Positions 61,387 through 64,000 of a DNA stretch of 64,000 nucleotides are shown in pieces. The notes under the pieces are model-generated. The model saw only the letters and a list, made by a program, of their open reading frames with translations. It searched no databases and had not been told where the DNA came from. The position numbers and the translations under genes are program-made. This DNA is from Parvibaculum sp039973015 (lineage in GTDB: Bacteria; Pseudomonadota; Alphaproteobacteria; Parvibaculales; Parvibaculaceae): positions 186,001 to 250,000 of the forward strand of contig NZ_JBDWLT010000010.1 in NCBI RefSeq assembly GCF_039973015.1, written 5' to 3'. How positions within the stretch are numbered: position 1 is the stretch's first letter; every line of letters starts with the position of its first letter.

Positions 61387-61637
61387 GTTCAATAGCTGTC
61401 CGCCCGTTTTGCCCGCTTTTCGGCCGGGCGCAAAAAATGAAGGCCACAATGTCGGCCTCGGCAAAATCTTGTCAAGCAGGCCCGCGGTTTTTGTCCGAAA
61501 CGGGTAAGGATTTCTGTAGTTTGCCCGGAATATGATAAGCCTTCTTGATCGCCTCACGCCTGTCCTCATATGCCGGTTTGGGGCGCGCCGGTGGCCGCCC
61601 CGGTGCCTGAAACCGAACCTCCGAGGAGTTGCCCCGT

Positions 61638-64000
61638 ATGGGCCGTACCCTGCCAAGCATGCTTGAAATCGCCGATCCCGCCGAAATCCGGGAGAAGCTC
61701 GATGCCGTTCGCGCCACCGCGAAGGATGAGCAGGCGGTGCAGAGCGGCATTGTCGCGGTACTGAAGCAGACGCTGACGCAGGGCCGCGAAAAGGCGCGGC
61801 AGCGGCTGGAGCAGGGCGCTCACAGGGGCCGCTCCTGCGCCGAGAGCATCTGCTACCTCCAGGACACGATCATCCGCGAGCTCTACACTTTCGCGACCGA
61901 GCATGTTTTTCCCGCCCCGAACCCGAGCGAGGCCGAGCGCCTCGCCATTGCCGCGGTCGGCGGCTATGGCCGGGGCACACTCGCGCCGGGCTCCGATATC
62001 GACCTGCTTTTCCTGCTGCCCTACAAGCAGACCCCCTGGGGCGAGAGCGTCGTCGAATACATGCTCTATGCGCTCTGGGATCTGGGCCTGAAAGTCGGTC
62101 ATTCGACGCGCTCCATCCCCGATTGCATCCGTCTTTCGCGCGAGGATTTCACCATTCGCACCTCGCTCCTCGAGGCGCGCTTCATCTATGGCGACCGCAA
62201 GCTCTTCAGCGAACTCGAAACCCGCTTCGACGAGGAAGTGGTGAAGGGCACCGGCAATGAATTCGTGGAGGCGAAGCTCGCCGAGCGCGATGTCCGTCAT
62301 CAGCGTTCGGGCGAAAGCCGCTATCTGGTCGAGCCCAATGTGAAGGAAGGCAAGGGCGGTCTTCGCGATCTCAACACGCTTTTCTGGATCGCGAAATATG
62401 TCTACCGCGTGAAGCAGACCTCCGATCTCGTGAAGGTCGGCGTCTTCACCAAGGAAGAATACCAGACCTTCCGCAAGGCGGAGAATTTCCTCTGGGCGGT
62501 GCGCTGCGAGCTGCACTTCCTCACCGGCCGCGCCGAAGAGCGCATCACCTTCGACCTCCAGACCGAAATGGCGAACCGTCTCGGCTATCAGGAACATCGC
62601 GGGCTGAAGGCGGTCGAGCGTTTCATGAAGCACTACTTTCTTGTCGCCAAGGATGTCGGCGACCTGACGCGCATTTTCTGCGCCGTGCTCGAAGAACAGG
62701 AAAAGAAGAAGCAGCCCTCCATCGGCCGCTTCATGCAGGCCATGCGCCGCAAGAAGGTCATTCGCGGCTTCACCGTGGAGACGGGCCGTCTCTCCGTCGA
62801 CAATGTATCCTTCTTCGAAAGAGACCCGGTCAATATCATCCGCCTCTTTCACGTCGCGGAGAGCCACGGCCTCGATATTCATCCCGACGTGCTGAAGCTT
62901 GTCACGCGCTCGCTGAAGCTGGTCGACGCCTCGCTTCGCAAGAACGAGGAGGCGAACCGTCTCTTCCTCGAAATTCTTGCCTCGAAGAAGACGCCGGAAA
63001 TCACGCTGCGCCTGATGAACGAGGCAGGCGTGCTCGGCCGCTTCGTGCCGGATTTCGGCCGCATCGTCGCGCTGATGCAGTTCAACATGTATCACCACTA
63101 CACCGCGGACGAACATCTCCTGCGCGCCATCGGCATTCTCTCGGAAGTCGAGAAGGGCAAGGATCTCAAGGAATATCCGCTCGCGCATGAACTCATGGGC
63201 AAGCTGAAAAGCCGCAACGCGCTCTACATGTCCGTCTTCCTGCATGACATCGCCAAGGGCCGCGACGAGGATCACTCGGATGCCGGTGCGGCCATCGCGC
63301 GCAAGCTCTGCCCGCGTCTCGGCATGGGCCCCGGCGAAACCGAAACCGTCGCCTGGCTCGTGCAGAACCATCTCGTCATGTCCGATGTCGCGCAGCGCCG
63401 CGACATTGCCGACCCGCGCACCGTCCGCGATTTCGCCAGCCTCGTGCAGAGCCCCGAGCGTCTGAAGATGCTTTATGTCCTTACCGTCGTGGACATCATG
63501 GCCGTCGGTCCCGGCGTCTGGAACGGCTGGAAGGGCCAGCTTCTGCGCCAGCTCTATTTCGAGACGGAAGCGGTCCTGCAGGGCGGCGAAAGTGCCTTGA
63601 ACCGCAAGGGCCGCGTCGTGGAAGCAAAGAACGCACTCACCGAGCGCCTGTCCGACTGGTCGAAAACCGCTGTCGAGCGCTATCTGAAGCGTCATGGCGA
63701 TGCCTATTGGATATCGACCGACACGGATTTGCAGGAGCGTCACGCGCGTTTCATCGAAGGCGCGAAGGACAAGCCGCTTGCCATCTCCGTCGAGCCGGAG
63801 CCGCTGCGCGACATCACCGAGCTTACCCTCTACACGCAGGACCATCCGGGCCTCTTCGCGCGCTTCGCGGGCGCTTGCGCCATCCTCGGCATGAACATCA
63901 TCGACGCGAAGATTTTCACCACGCGCGACGGCATGGCCCTCGACATGCTCTGGGTGCAGGATCCCGACGGCACCGCCGTGCGCGAGGAACGCCGCATCCG
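61638..64000 (+). CDS. glnD: Bifunctional uridylyltransferase/uridylyl-removing enzyme GlnD, 3'-truncated by the window
   Basis: GlnD senses glutamine and adds or removes UMP on PII proteins, controlling nitrogen assimilation. The visible 787 codons start at ATG 61638, with GAGGAG nine bases upstream. They hold the nucleotidyltransferase motif GGYGRGTLAPGSDIDLL (108-124, with D120 and D122). The HD domain has H536-D537 (HDIAKGRDEDHSD). The first ACT domain begins near residue 727 (TLYTQDHPGLFARF). The second ACT domain and the stop lie beyond the window. The sequence has no break. Confidence 0.97.
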   Translation, partial: MGRTLPSMLEIADPAEIREKLDAVRATAKDEQAVQSGIVAVLKQTLTQGREKARQRLEQGAHRGRSCAESICYLQDTIIRELYTFATEHVFPAPNPSEAERLAIAAVGGYGRGTLAPGSDIDLLFLLPYKQTPWGESVVEYMLYALWDLGLKVGHSTRSIPDCIRLSREDFTIRTSLLEARFIYGDRKLFSELETRFDEEVVKGTGNEFVEAKLAERDVRHQRSGESRYLVEPNVKEGKGGLRDLNTLFWIAKYVYRVKQTSDLVKVGVFTKEEYQTFRKAENFLWAVRCELHFLTGRAEERITFDLQTEMANRLGYQEHRGLKAVERFMKHYFLVAKDVGDLTRIFCAVLEEQEKKKQPSIGRFMQAMRRKKVIRGFTVETGRLSVDNVSFFERDPVNIIRLFHVAESHGLDIHPDVLKLVTRSLKLVDASLRKNEEANRLFLEILASKKTPEITLRLMNEAGVLGRFVPDFGRIVALMQFNMYHHYTADEHLLRAIGILSEVEKGKDLKEYPLAHELMGKLKSRNALYMSVFLHDIAKGRDEDHSDAGAAIARKLCPRLGMGPGETETVAWLVQNHLVMSDVAQRRDIADPRTVRDFASLVQSPERLKMLYVLTVVDIMAVGPGVWNGWKGQLLRQLYFETEAVLQGGESALNRKGRVVEAKNALTERLSDWSKTAVERYLKRHGDAYWISTDTDLQERHARFIEGAKDKPLAISVEPEPLRDITELTLYTQDHPGLFARFAGACAILGMNIIDAKIFTTRDGMALDMLWVQDPDGTAVREERRI

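Noticed and set aside
61566..63845. 759-codon minus-strand open frame opposite glnD
   Set aside because: Antisense shadow; the plus strand carries all GlnD catalytic motifs.

Overview
The window is GC-rich, densely coded bacterial chromosome, almost certainly from an alphaproteobacterium of the Rhizobiales/Hyphomicrobiales type. Supporting signs are the hslV-UPF0314-hslU order, TimA/Tim44, FxsA and MltA neighbours of secB, OlsB with a PHO-box-like promoter, a PfkB-type adenosine kinase, and a palindromic element between hisH and hisA that resembles a repeat I know from Rhizobiales. Gene content and order remind me of Parvibaculum, but that is recollection and not proof. I see no tRNA, rRNA, CRISPR array, prophage or complete insertion sequence.

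Layout. 0.1-5.2 kb: dnaQ, then convergent secB and fxsA, then timA, mltA, an Smr-domain gene and a small XRE regulator. 5.3-9.4 kb: the main accessory island, with a LysR regulator, an unrecognised 274-aa protein, a 2-oxoglutarate/Fe(II) oxygenase and an orphan ABC substrate-binding protein. 9.4-11.9 kb: the HslVU protease operon. 12.0-13.2 kb: two convergent FMN/PPOX flavoproteins. 13.6-21.4 kb: hisB, hisH, hisA, hisF and hisE, with DUF2628, CYTH-CHAD and pentapeptide genes inserted, ending in coaA. 21.5-26.9 kb: adenosine kinase, an EI24 membrane protein, a lipoprotein, nth, DUF2244, gpmA, dapB and DUF486. 27-34.6 kb: dnaJ, dnaK, grpE and hrcA, all on the minus strand, interrupted by Sel1, alkB and nnrU genes. 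34.8-37.3 kb: rph-rdgB-hemW with overlapping ends. 37.3-43.4 kb: lpoA-like gene divergent from rsmI-yraN-BON lipoprotein, then a SirB1-type gene, marC and gshB. 43.3-48.2 kb: an FkbM methyltransferase antisense to the end of gshB, two tiny lipoproteins, a membrane dipeptidase, a HugZ-type heme protein and an LprI/DUF3298 protein. 48.3-64 kb: comM, a hybrid histidine kinase, ampG, olsB, the malic enzyme, mutS, a Nudix gene, a zinc-ribbon methyltransferase and the first 787 codons of glnD.

How it works together. Most genes are housekeeping: proofreading and mismatch repair, histidine and lysine/cell-wall precursors, CoA, protein quality control, and envelope upkeep (MltA, LpoA, BON lipoprotein, AmpG, OlsB). 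Regulation is the richest part. I see three candidate heat-shock promoters (hslV, dnaK, grpE) with identical 17-nt spacing, a three-repeat PHO box before olsB, and two possible iron-response operators before PPOX/HugZ genes. The best candidate for an undescribed system is the 5.3-9.4 kb island, possibly linked to uptake and oxidation of a small nitrogen compound. The rest of the interest is at small scale: short tandem arrays, an in-frame insertion in mutS, and an 87-nt antisense gene overlap.
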